Both the position numbers and the translations under genes were made by a program. Shown piece after piece: positions 44,530 to 56,269 of a stretch of DNA of 64,000 nt (the first letter of the stretch is position 1; each line of letters opens with the position of its first letter). This DNA is from Acarospora socialis (lineage: Eukaryota > Ascomycota > Lecanoromycetes > Acarosporales > Acarosporaceae). The notes under the pieces were generated by a model. It made no database searches. It saw only the letters and a program-made list of their open reading frames with translations, and had not been told where the DNA came from. The stretch is from assembly GCA_025617375.2 (NCBI GenBank), contig JAMYGW020000001.1, positions 3,720,001-3,784,000 on the forward strand, in the 5' to 3' direction.

Positions 44530-47500
44530 AACGATGCGTGCGAACGAAATGACAGGGGAAGGGCGTCGGTTTGGCCGCTGTGGTATGGAAGGGCTTGTTG
44601 GGTTAAAGTGGAGGGCTTGGGTGGTGTATGACGACCGCTGGTTGGCGAGGGGCCAGTGCTGGGCTACGCTGCGCGGTGCCGCAGGGACGGGAGAAGGACG
44701 TCTTGCATCTCGCTCTGCGTCAGGGTGTGGTGTCCGCGTTCGCTTTCTTGAGTCATGAGGAAGACACACCTTTCGAAGCGAAAGGGTCATGGTGTGCTTT
44801 GGATAGGTAGGGTAGAGGTACTCGTACATAGTGCGTATATATACACGAGAGATAGTTGACGGTACCGTTCTTTTCCTACCTTATCCTGCCATCACGAAAG
44901 TATGCAATAAGAGGAACCGGGGGAAGGCAACAAGACGAGAAGACGCCAGGCTGATACCACGTGTAACTATCTCCCTACTGACGTCGGAGTTTAGGTAAGG
45001 TTGACAGCATGCACTGTCAGCTTGCGCTGGGGCCTTTGTGTTCCCCACCTATGCACGCCTACCCCGTATCTCCTGGCAATGATTGGTAGAGTTTGAACCT
45101 GGAAGCGAGAGCGAAGCGGTTGGCTGCGACATACAAATGTCTGACAAACTGGGACGGGAAGATTGCGGAACAATCAAGAAGCTCCGGATTGGATTCAGGC
45201 GTTGCGATGGGATTCTGGATGGTATACCGGCATGCACACTTGTATCTCATCCCCCTTGGCGGGCCTCCTGGGGTCAAGGCCGAAAGGCCGAGGGTCGTCT
45301 GCGCGGACTCGGTTCGGAAGGAGGAGAACTCCCGCTGCTGTGGAGGTAGGATGTAGGCTTCATCCGCATCAGCGACTGGGATCTATTGATAGTACGGGTA
45401 TGGAGTTAGGGACGACCGATGTTGGGACTAAGGCTAGTGTTGTTGTTCAGCCTTGTATGTAGGATACTGAGGTTGAGGGCGACATGGTAGAGGGGGCTCC
45501 TTGGCGGAAGCATGCCCGGCGTTCCAGCGGCTGATGGCTTGATTGCAATTTCTTGTTGCGTAGATCTGCCTAGGTAGGAAAAGGGTCAAATCAAGATGCC
45601 GTGCTCCGAGATGTTTTTACTCGGCCATGACTTCTGTCGAGTAGCTCTCCTGCCCTCAGAACCTGTCGGGGAGCCGTCTCAGAGATGATACCAGTCTACG
45701 AAGTGCAATAGTACTGGACATCGGACTCTATGAAGTTGCAGATACTGTAAGAAACTGCTAGCAAGTGGAAGACCGCCGTGGATAGTAATGACGTTAACAG
45801 CTTGTTCATGCTGAGAATATGGACATGGGGATGTGCCGTTTCAGATTCCCAAAGTGGCTTCTATCAAGTCGGACTGATACAAGGCCGAGTTGTCAGATCT
45901 ATTATCATCTTCATCCAATCTTGAGACTGGCGTGCAGCACGAAGGAGGTCGAGTTCTCGCTTGTCTCGGTGGCTTGCCCACGTTTGAGTGTAACTGTGGA
46001 TCCAACGCGAGACACACCCGAACCTTTTCTTTTTCACACCCTGTTCAAGCTCTATCTTATCCTGTCTTCCTCGATACCTTCGTGCAGATCCCTTTCCCCG
46101 ACGTTTATCTACCAACGGGATGGATGTCTCCGATCTTGTTCCCCGAACCGGTGAATGTGTTGAGACTGTTCATCCTGAGTGTCTGGTGTTTCATTCTTAA
46201 TCTGCTCGCTCTTTCTCCCCTCTGGTGGGTAGGGTACCTTGGCAGGGATTTCTTATACTGGATCGTCGTTCTCGCTTCCACGTTGTCGGTATCATCTCGC
46301 TGCGTCGTATGAACCTAGTCATTCAGATGTCAGGGTTTACGTCTGATATGTTAACTTGCAAAAACAAGCGCTTGCTGCAGGCTCTAGGACGTAAGCTGCG
46401 GATGTTCAAGGGTGTGGCATGTGTTAACATTCTTGCGTTGTGAGGCTTTCTGCCATCTGCCGTGTCAAAGGCACTTACGTTTTACCAGGTTGCCTACATA
46501 CCAACTGGCCCTTATCAGACTGGATGAGTACGAGAGAGTCGAGGTGCACGGGCCAACAAAAGCCTTGACCTTGCCCTCCAAGTCGGATCAAACCTCGAGG
46601 CTTGTTCTGTACCGTTATCGAATACCCTCGTGCGGCTGATAGAATTGCATGAGAAGAATGGTGCCTGAGACTAAAGCAGCTGGTTGATCCTATGGTCATA
46701 CCATGAAGCATCGAACATAATGTTCATGACGCTCTGTTCCCGCGAAAAGCTAATTAGCCGCTTGTGGTACGACCGGAAATCAAATACTAACCATCTATGT
46801 AGAGAGATAGAAGGACAAGGTGTTATATCTGAGACGTTGTTCTCTTGCGTGGTGTTGTTGTATACATTATCAAGGAAAGTCGTCCGATTCTGAGGATATC
46901 TAACACTCGGCGAGGTTATTCTCGACATGCCGTGAGGTTCACAGTCCTGTTGGATTGAGAGCCGGGGTTCCTGTATGCTCGGAATATCAACTGCGGTGCC
47001 TTTGTAGAAAAGTATGCACTTACCTTTGTCCCGTTTCTCTGCACTGTGTACACCACTAGAAGCCCAGAAAGCGGCACGGAGATTGACTCTCGCGGTGGTG
47101 CCGGTATGAAGAAGCGATGAGCGAGTGATTCACCCGGCTCAACTTCCATCCGTTTCTTGCCTGATACGGGTAATACGGGTGAGAGTAAGAGGACGCGTTA
47201 TGGCCAGCTTCAGCTTATGACGCATTAAGCTTCATCAAGTTCTGACTCTGATACCTACTCGCGAGACTGATAGAGCCGTCATGGTCGAGAGACGAATGGA
47301 GGGAATCTGGCTGAGCTAGGCGTGGGCTGCGGCTGCGGCTGCGGCTGCGGCTGAGCAGCATGTAGACTCTCATTTATAGAGGCCTTGATTATGAACCAGA
47401 GATTGGGGAACAAGTTTATGCCTTGTCTGGTATTCGGTAATGCGAAGGTATGAAGGATGCGTCAGCGCTGGGAGGATTAATCCTCCCGTAAGCACATTGA

Positions 47501-50500
47501 TCAGAGCTCGGCCTCTTACGGATGTGGCGTTTCTTCTGACAGTTGTGGATCATCCTCCGGTGCCCGTTCATTCGCTCCCACAGGCGAGTAGGATATGAAC
47601 GAAGGAGAGCTGATGAACAAGGAGTGTTCTTTCCTCAAAACTCGTGGGGCGTTGCTCGTATCCGAAAGGTCCTGAGAGCTTCATGCAAGCTTGCCTGTTG
47701 CGTGCTCACTACCACCAAGTTTCGTTCCCCAACCGCGTCTGTAGACTCCTGACGAAGATAGTGAGAAAGTTAGAGTCATGTGCGGACTGAGCTTCGTATC
47801 AGTGTGAGAGTACGATCATGTCTTCGTATCAGTAGTCAAATGTAAGATTGGTTGATTTACAAAGTCTGCTATCCCTCATCCAGACCTCCTGAGTCGGCCT
47901 TATCCGAAGACGCCAAGTAACCAGACGATGCCAATCTTGGACAATGGGTAACCCCACGACGTGTACTAGACCCTATACATGGCATGGTGCAGGTTTTTCG
48001 TCAGTGAGCCCAATCAGAGAAATCATGCCGCGTTTGAAACCGACATGGGGTATGGTGGAGCCTACACCAAGGTACCCATGTGTAGGACGACGTTGTGAAA
48101 GGCTGATATAGCAATGGCAGCAGACGTCAGCTCGTGTCAAAACTCCAGATGGGGTGATCACCTGGCCAAGGCGGGTCGGCTTTAGTAGCTCTTGCCGTAG
48201 GCCATGCAAAAGGCATTGATCGGCCTCAGGGTCCCGTACTGTCATCGTATACCACCAGCTCGACGATGAGGCTGGAAAGCTAGGCAAGCCATGCAGCCAC
48301 GTGCCAGGAGCGATAATGGCGGGAGCCAAAGGGAGTGGAAGGAAGCTGATGCTCGGCTTCGGACGTTACCACGAATAATAGCGGTCAAGAAGCAGGGACC
48401 GCATCGGTGTCAAATTATTGTTACTGGAAGATAAGGCTTACTATCCAGTTGCATAAGGTAGAACAGCCAAGCACAACCAAGCAGCTTCAGCTAAGCTAAG
48501 ATACTTTGAGGTGAGAGTAAGCTAACAAGCAAAAGCAACAGAGGAACGGTCTTTGCCCCCCTTATTCTCTGCGATCTGACGACGTTGAGGACATTTGGTC
48601 AGCAGCTTCTCACGCCGTTGAAAACATTGGTCAGCAGGGCCAGGCATCGTTCGATGCGTGACGGCAATTACCGTCACCAGAAAGACGGTGAGGTGTACGA
48701 GTACCAAGGCTCGTACCATGTAGTACAACTCTTTCAGAGAATCTCTTTCAGAGGAGAGAATGGCATGTGCCTCAAGACAGAAACGGGGAATCCTTGGTAG
48801 GCATCTGCCCTTGAAGCCATCTTCATATTGAACGTCGGTGGGGGTCCAAAAGAGGATGCGCGGGATGATGGGTTCGGATAAGAGAGATGTCTCCGAAAGG
48901 TGGGTTCGAGCTTCCCATCCAACGTGGAGTTATTTTAAGGTATGTAGGTAGGTACTATGTAGCCAATGAACGTGAAGCTGTTTTGACAACAGACAACATG
49001 GAAAGTCATCAATCGAATTAATAATGTGCATTGCATAAGGTAAGTCCAAGGCAGACCAGATGAGATGAAATCACCTTACCTAGGTAAGGCTTAGGGTGGT
49101 CAGGTCATCGTCACACAGTAATTTGTACCGAGTACGCGTAACTACCTTACTATGGTACCGTGATGCCACATTATCAAGCAATGCAATGTAAACATACATG
49201 TAAGAAATGATACGATATGCCTTAGTACAGGGCAGCAGGACAAGGTGCCCAACTTACCTACTCCCTCCGTACTTCGCCTACCTAGATACGAACTGGAAAA
49301 TGAGTACGGAGTACAAATCCAAACAAAGAGAGCCGACGGTAAGGTTCAGGGTAAGTTCAAAACAGGCGCCAGTCTCTTCGTCATCGAAACAAGAATCGCG
49401 CTGGCTGCCGGTACCTCGACTTAGCTGGAGCTTAGCTGGAGTTAGCAGCTTACTGCGTCCTGACGGAGCGGGAGCCAGTCCGTTGTGGATGTGGATCTAA
49501 ATAGCGTGCGTCGATGTTGATATGCGAAAGTCAAACAAAAAAGTTAGTGTACGAGTCCTTACACTTCACATACCTACATTTAAAAAAAAAATAATGTGGG
49601 TATGGTATTCTCATGATACACCGAAAGATGGATATTGATCCTCTTAGATGCCGAGGTTAACAGACTCCGTTAACACTCGTATTTTCTCCTATTTTCTCCA
49701 CCTATGTACTCCTAGGTGGAATAGTTACTAAAAGTAGGGCGGATAGAAGTACTTTCCATTTACCTTAGTCATCATTGATCGTCCGTTACAGCCGAGGTGC
49801 CAGGTTCTGTCATCCCTGCCTTGCCGTTGCCTCTGCCTCTGCTTCTGTACAACTACACATACACCAATGACTTGATGATCCGCTCATGCAGAATTCAGAC
49901 CTCAAAGGCGTCTGCGGCAATCGATTGGGCCCACCTTTGGACCGTTCGTGTTGCCATCGGCTTTCTTTTTCCCAGATCTATGGTTTGGTATCGAAAGATG
50001 CCCGGATGTCCGTACATATGTATGCACGTAACATTCAGCATCCTGTGTGTACATTGATTGGTGGTGACTTTGTTGTGTTACAGTCCTCGTCTTAGAGTCT
50101 AAATGGAAGTACATTACATTATCCTCCTGAAGTCAATATACTTTTCTCTCGACTCGTAAACTGCTGTTTTTACCGGATACAGGGTCCATTGTCCGGCCCT
50201 GCGTCGGGAGGTCGATCTGTCCCTGAATTTTCCGTTTTGCCTTCGATCAGGTACCGAGCTGAATGGTAGCCGCTGTCTTGAGCCCTCATTCACTGACGCG
50301 TTCTGCGGGATAAGGATCCGTCAGCATCGTTTGACGTTGAGCCCACAATCTGGAAGCATCCCCCCCGTCAGCCATGGTGGTGAGCGTAGGCTTGGACCCA
50401 GAGAAAAAAGCCGGAAGAGTCACACAAAGCTGTGTGTGGAAGCAAGGTGCATATCATCAAGCATGTCATGCAAGTAGCATGCGACTTTGTGTCACCTCTC

Positions 50501-50973
50501 GACCATAGGCACAGCTGACAGGATTGTAGTTGGTATTGGAATTTCTTAGAAGCCATGGCCAAGGAGTCGGTGACGGACTTTGCCTTCAGGCCGGATGTAG
50601 GATCCAAGGCCTTATCATAGACTGTCCGTCGTCTTGAATATTCCCCTTTCATCTGTTACACAAGAGACTAATCATTCAGATGACCTTGCTAACTTCTACC
50701 CTCTGATTGACTCTTGATCTATTACGTCTTTCATATCAGAATCGTGACACTTAGACGAACTTGATCATGCTGAATTGTCTTTACCTTCCCGTCGGCTTCC
50801 TCACTTTTCACTGTTGATAACTTCAGATATCTGAACGGCCTTCTCGATCGGCTTCAGTTCTCTCTTTACGCTTTTCCTTCCTGCAACAGGCGCTTGAGAG
50901 GGCGGTATTCTTCCTTCTATTCCAGCGGTATCTACTTCATTGAGTCCTTATCGCTCTTACCCTTCATCTCGCG
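44530..50973. other. 6.4-kb gene-poor interval
   Basis: No gene with family support on either strand. Frames of 60-140 codons at 44314-44829, 45819-46312, 47973-48329 and 50368-50652 lack recognisable domains. The stretch 48900-49780 is rich in short TAGGTAGGTAC and GGTACCGT motifs and includes the 16-bp palindrome CCTTACCTAGGTAAGG near 49075. The last 200 bp are the pyrimidine-rich leader of the Zn2Cys6 gene. Confidence 0.45.
47325..47354 (+). repeat. (GGCTGC)n microsatellite
   Basis: About five uninterrupted hexamer copies, the last ending GGCTGA. It lies in DNA with no supported gene. Confidence 0.85.
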
Positions 50974-52500
50974 ATGGCCACCTCGACTACTGTAAAAGCC
51001 TCGCCAGGCCCGACTGCCACTCCACGCGTCCCCAAATACCGGGCTAGTTGCGACAACTGTCATAGCCTCAAGGTCAGATGTGGTCAAGAGAAACCCAACT
51101 GCTTCCGCTGTGAGAATAACGGCGTCCCATGCGTCTATGGCATCTCTCGTCGGATGGGGAAGCCAAAGGGAAGCGGGAGTAAAGCAGCCGGTGGCAATGC
51201 CAAATCAGCCAAGCGACCGAGTCTACCGTCACCGCCAGTGAGGAAGAGGCAAGCAGGAAGCTCCGTCGCTGCACTTCAAGCGCATTCTACCTTCGATCCA
51301 ATACAGAAACCACAGCCGTTGGACCCGACCTTTGGGCTCACTGCAGCGGAGCAGAGCGCAGCTCTATCACTCCTCAGCCCTCCGTCCACTTCTATTCCCT
51401 GGCACGAGCATCCCTGGAACGTCACTCCGCATACCACTTATCCTTTCTATCCACACTCTACATTCGAAGATCCGATGGAGACCGTGTACCCGCCAACGTC
51501 ATGGATGGGAACCGTACCGATATCCATCGAACCAAAGTATCCTCCCGGCTCGACATCATCAAGGTCCAGTCCTCCAAGCGATCTTGAATTCGACGAGGGG
51601 AATCAGAGCTCCGATCAGTTGTTGGAAGACATCACCTCCTGGTGGGACTACTGCAGTACCTCCGGCATGGGGTCGTCGATGACCCCTATTTCCGACCCCT
51701 TGGGATCGTCCAGTTGCCTGCCCGAGATCCCGCTCATGACGCCTACCAGCTCGATGTTCGGACCGGCACAGTTGGCCACGCCTTCGAATCATGCCTTTTC
51801 GACCGGTGTACCTCACGAGCTCTATGCGACCCAATGCAACCATTATCTATCCCTCCTCCAAAACCTTGCCACCATCGAGAAGGTCCTACATACGACCCAC
51901 CCACATTCAGTGGACTCTCCAGGCCTCAGGGCGGTACAACCTGGCCAAACGCCGTCCAAGCCGACCTCCCAGAACACCCCACCACGTAGCAGACGTCACT
52001 CTCTGGACCTGTCTTTCGATCAGATTCTGGCATTGGCAAAGGAAACGCTCCGGCAAAGCTCTGACGTCCTGAAGTGCGAAACGTGCCGGAGTAACAGCAG
52101 CTGTCTCCTGCTGTTTGCCGTATTGTCGGAGAAGGTGGTCGGGCTGTACCAGGCTGGTGCCGGGGCGTATGGCATCCATTGCGAGATGAGCACCCTAGGT
52201 GAGCTCACACAGCGCTTCGGCCGCGACCAAGGAGGTCTGGCCGTGTCGGCCACAGGCTATATCGCCGCCTGTCAGACGAGCAAGATCTGCGTCGGCAAGC
52301 ACGAACTCGAGCCGGCCGAGGAACGAGCGTTGGTCAAGAACCTCGTCAAATCTCGACTGAAAGAAATGACCGAGATTCTCAACCGGTTGAGGAGCGCCAT
52401 TGGGAACCTGCCTGGCGATGGCGGCCAGGCGAGTGCCTGCCAGAACGCGCTCGGGCATGCATGGGGGAAACTAGGATTTGTGAGCGGTCTTGTCGATTGA
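50974..52500 (+). CDS. Zn(2)Cys(6) transcription factor, AflR-like
   Basis: Single exon, 508 aa. The zinc cluster at residues 26-53 is C-x2-C-x6-C-x6-C-x2-C-x6-C (CDNCHSLKVRC then NCFRCENNGVPC), followed by the basic linker YGISRRMGKPKGSG. This binuclear cluster with CDNCHSLKVRC and SRRMGKP is the pattern of AflR-type regulators. The C-terminal region (about 345-505) has LSFDQILALAKETLRQSSDV, LKCETCRSNSSCLLLFAVLS and EKVVGLYQAGAG, the AflR-type regulatory domain with Cys-rich CETCRSNSSC. Family members switch on polyketide and other secondary-metabolite clusters. No biosynthetic gene lies within this window, and the gene sits alone between gene-poor stretches. Confidence 0.9.
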   Translation: MATSTTVKASPGPTATPRVPKYRASCDNCHSLKVRCGQEKPNCFRCENNGVPCVYGISRRMGKPKGSGSKAAGGNAKSAKRPSLPSPPVRKRQAGSSVAALQAHSTFDPIQKPQPLDPTFGLTAAEQSAALSLLSPPSTSIPWHEHPWNVTPHTTYPFYPHSTFEDPMETVYPPTSWMGTVPISIEPKYPPGSTSSRSSPPSDLEFDEGNQSSDQLLEDITSWWDYCSTSGMGSSMTPISDPLGSSSCLPEIPLMTPTSSMFGPAQLATPSNHAFSTGVPHELYATQCNHYLSLLQNLATIEKVLHTTHPHSVDSPGLRAVQPGQTPSKPTSQNTPPRSRRHSLDLSFDQILALAKETLRQSSDVLKCETCRSNSSCLLLFAVLSEKVVGLYQAGAGAYGIHCEMSTLGELTQRFGRDQGGLAVSATGYIAACQTSKICVGKHELEPAEERALVKNLVKSRLKEMTEILNRLRSAIGNLPGDGGQASACQNALGHAWGKLGFVSGLVD

Positions 52501-55500
52501 GCTGGACTCCAAGGCAGGTGGAATGATGCTTGCATTCGCGCTCTTGTGTATGATTAATTGTTGAACATGAGGAGGGAATTATCTCGCGGATACGGATTTC
52601 TTCGGGTTTGGAGGTCGCTCTTGAATCACTTCAATAACGTCTTTAGAGGCTAGCCACAGGAGTCCGCATACACTGGGGTTTTGGGAAGGATCGGACTTTT
52701 GTCAACAGGGCGGCTACATCGTCGTTACAGCGAGCATACAGCCTGGCGAGGCACCAGTGTTTTATTGATAGATATTACGGCGAATGGATTGTTATTGTTC
52801 AAGATATACAGAGTACCAAGTCGCAATGTCAGCCTTTAATTTGACTTGCCTAATATCAACTACTTAAACTCTAGAACAGAAATGCTTATTGGTTTTGGAA
52901 TCCGCTTTTGCTTATTCTGCTCCACTCTCGAAATGGGACATGCTTGATTGTTTCCACTCAGAGAGACGCGTTCTACACTTGAAACTGCTTCATCCTTCTT
53001 CATCTAACCAAGTCTCCAGAGACAAATGACTGGCAGACTGGATACGAGGTGTCAAGCAGACATTGTGGACCTCGTGGCTGGTGAACACAGTAGCATACGC
53101 CAAGAGCGTCATGTGTAGGTGGCACGGCAGGTTGACGCTATATTCCAGCTGATAAGATGCTACAGATAGAATCGTGCAGGCAAATCAAGTAAATTTGAGA
53201 AACCAGCTTCAGTTTCTAGGTCGGAGAATAAAATCGGACAGACCTTGACAAACACAGCGAGACCAGCCTGTCTGGATTACTAGACAATAATGAAAGACAT
53301 ATCCTCTTCTTGATCGATATAGCATATATATTTTCAGGTCACATCTCAGTCAGCATGGCCTGACCTTAGGTAATCACATAAGCCTTGGGAACTCACAAGA
53401 GATCTTACTATAAATCCTCGCATTATTGACGTAGAGCCACCAATGGTATATGACCTGATATCTGCAGCGACTAAGGAAGAGACCTCTGACTCAAAGATAA
53501 CATATGCCCAACAAGGATCCTGCTTTAGTTCTAAAGCTCTACCGCACTGCCGCACTACTAAGGCCATGGCGCACTTTGCGATACGCTACACGAGGCGCTG
53601 AGCAGCAAGTCATATCAGTCCACGCATTGGCTGACCGCTGCCTGAAGTGGAAGGAAGCAGGATGAACTCGAGAAGGATCAGTAACCCATCCGATTCCGGT
53701 CGTACAGGATGACCCAAGGCTTTGTTTGGATAGGGCGGAATCCGGATGAGTGTGCGGGGTTTACTTGCACCCTGGCTCCTTTCTCTAGGCACGCGAGTCT
53801 ACACATATGTTATCTCTCACGCATTACAGAGCCATGAACGGCCATTGGCGCATCGACTTTCAGCTCTTCTTTGGGCACTGTTGAAGTTGCTGACACGATG
53901 GTCTCGGCCGGCAAGGACGGTGGGTTCAAGGATCAGCGAATACAACTAGGTGTATAAATCCTGCCACCAACTTGATCTTTATCTCGTCCACGCGTCGTAT
54001 CCTCTGGTCTGGGCGCGAATATCTAAGTCTTACTGAAGTATGCGAACTCCGCACAGCACCAACGCAACAGCTTATATCAATCTCTATGGAGAGGTCATGG
54101 TGTCCGAAGATGCAGAAGCTGGACCGGACCCAGCAGCAGGGACGACGGAGCAGATCTCATACTAGATGCAGGACAACGGGACAAGTGTGCATCTGATAGC
54201 TTGACAGCTTTCTCATCCCACGAACACCCCAGTAATAATGCACCACGAACATCTTCCACTGCCTAAGGTTTGGAGATCTTGCCGATCCGACACTTATGCC
54301 TGCCCGAGACCTTGGTTCGTCCCGCCCTCTGGATACTTGCTCACACACATTGACGCTAAGGTGTGCATTGACTAGAACTACGGTCAATTTATGGCTATCG
54401 TTTGACTTGAGTTGATGGTGTTATCGACACCGATCTCGCCTCGCACAAGTCATGTCCAGACTTGGCGCAAAAGAACTGCTGCATCATGAAGCATCAAGTC
54501 ACAGTTGAGAAAGCGATCATGCTACGCCATGCCAGTGATTTCATCGCAGCCTGTCATTCGAGTATGCCACATGGCTTCCCATTCACCGACATCGTTTGGT
54601 ACACCTTGAAGTAGCACGTTGTCAGAGGAGGTAAAGCTATACCTCCACCCATGTCGTTGTTCAGAACTCTTTATACTTGTATCACTCCATCGTCTACTCT
54701 TCTACCGTTATTTAGTTGCTCTACTCCACATTCAACAGGCCTTTCAGTTCACCCAGGGTCGAACGAGGTAAACATTGTCTTTCCTTGAAGCTTGAGTCGG
54801 TTGTTTCTTGAACCAAATCTTCTCCGTCAAACCCTCCTTTCTTCGCCTGATGTTCTTGATCGTTCATGTGCAGTTCGCACAGATCTATTCCCTTTAAGAA
54901 ACCCCGACCACATACGTCGTACTACCTACTACTCTATGTACTCTCCACCATCAAACATCTTCTCACGTCTAATATTATTATGCAGAACCCTGAAGCACGT
55001 TCAGAAGTTGACCATCTGGCATTGATATTGATCAAGTGATTATTGTTCCAGCAGAGAGGGTCGTCGGGGATTACTCAGTCCCCTGAGTTCGTCGCCCCCC
55101 ATTCAGTTTCGATATCAACACACTGAGAGTCAACTTTGCCACACGACATAATCATGACGATGCTACAACAACTGAGTAATCGTTCCCCTCCCAACAGACA
55201 GGATCCATGGGGGACACATTCCATTTCCCAATCCACCGAATGGTCTGACACACCTCTAACAACAAACGAGCACGTCGGACCCAACTCCTATACTTAGCCA
55301 AATTGGAATGCCGTGAACCGATCAAGCAATGAATGCGACTCCGGCAGGCAGCACCCACCAGCACATTGTCTCAGGAAAACCTGATCTGACAGCTAGCATC
55401 AACATATGGAAAGCAATCCTGCCCTCAACCTCCTAATCATGAATCCGCCCCGATGAACACAACCGCAGTCGACTTCTAACGGAACATCCTATCCCACGTC

Positions 55501-56269
55501 GCTCCACCTCGATGCCACCCAATCCTCACACCCTCGAAACCCTGGATCTGATTCTGTCACAGTTCTAGGTGCTGTGATTCTGCAGCTATCATTCAGAGAT
55601 CATCCATGCTTCCAGCAGAACGGTGTCATGCATAGTTGGAATCCTAATCAAGCCAACCAGGCTCAACTTCCCTATTCACCACCTCATCCGCAGCTGTCTA
55701 GATGCAACTTCCTCCAACCCACATCATGCTGGACTCCATATTTTACAGGCCCTATCATGTTGATCTTGGATCCCGCAGAGGCACTTTATTTCAACCATGA
55801 GACGGAATCTGAAACCGGAGGCTAGGAGAACAAGGCCACAGCTGATATGATGAAGTTGGTGACTGGTGGGAGTTGTGGGAGGGGTTGATGCATGTGCATG
55901 TGTCTGGCCTTGTGTATCTGTCTTTGATGGAGTAAGAAGCAGGGATCACTGCAGAGGTAGTGGGATATGGATGTCTTTGTAGATGTTGAGAGCTTAGCAG
56001 AGTCGAGTGTTAGTAGCAGCATCAGGTAGGGTAGGCAATGCCAGACATATTTCGTTGGTATGAGCTTACCTTACCATACTGGAAACATACTAATCGCACT
56101 CAGAAGACTTCACTGTTCTACCTTATAGAGTAAAGGACACTGAATCAATCATAGAGTCGTTATTCATATCTACATAAGGCATACCGGATGCGCTATACAA
56201 ACATGCCGTCGTAAGAGTACAGGGGTATAATGCTGAAAGCAGAAAGCAAACCCTCCCCAGCCCAGCTAT
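52501..56269. other. 3.8-kb gene-poor interval
   Basis: No gene is supported. Short frames at 53346-53567, 54792-55025, 55075-55364 and 55574-55825 show no family motif or plausible splicing partners. Confidence 0.45.

Noticed and set aside
45819-46312. Overlapping frames with a hydrophobic stretch (LFILSVWCFILNLLALSPLW)
   Set aside because: A single hydrophobic run in pyrimidine-rich DNA, with no start context, splice partners or homologous motifs.
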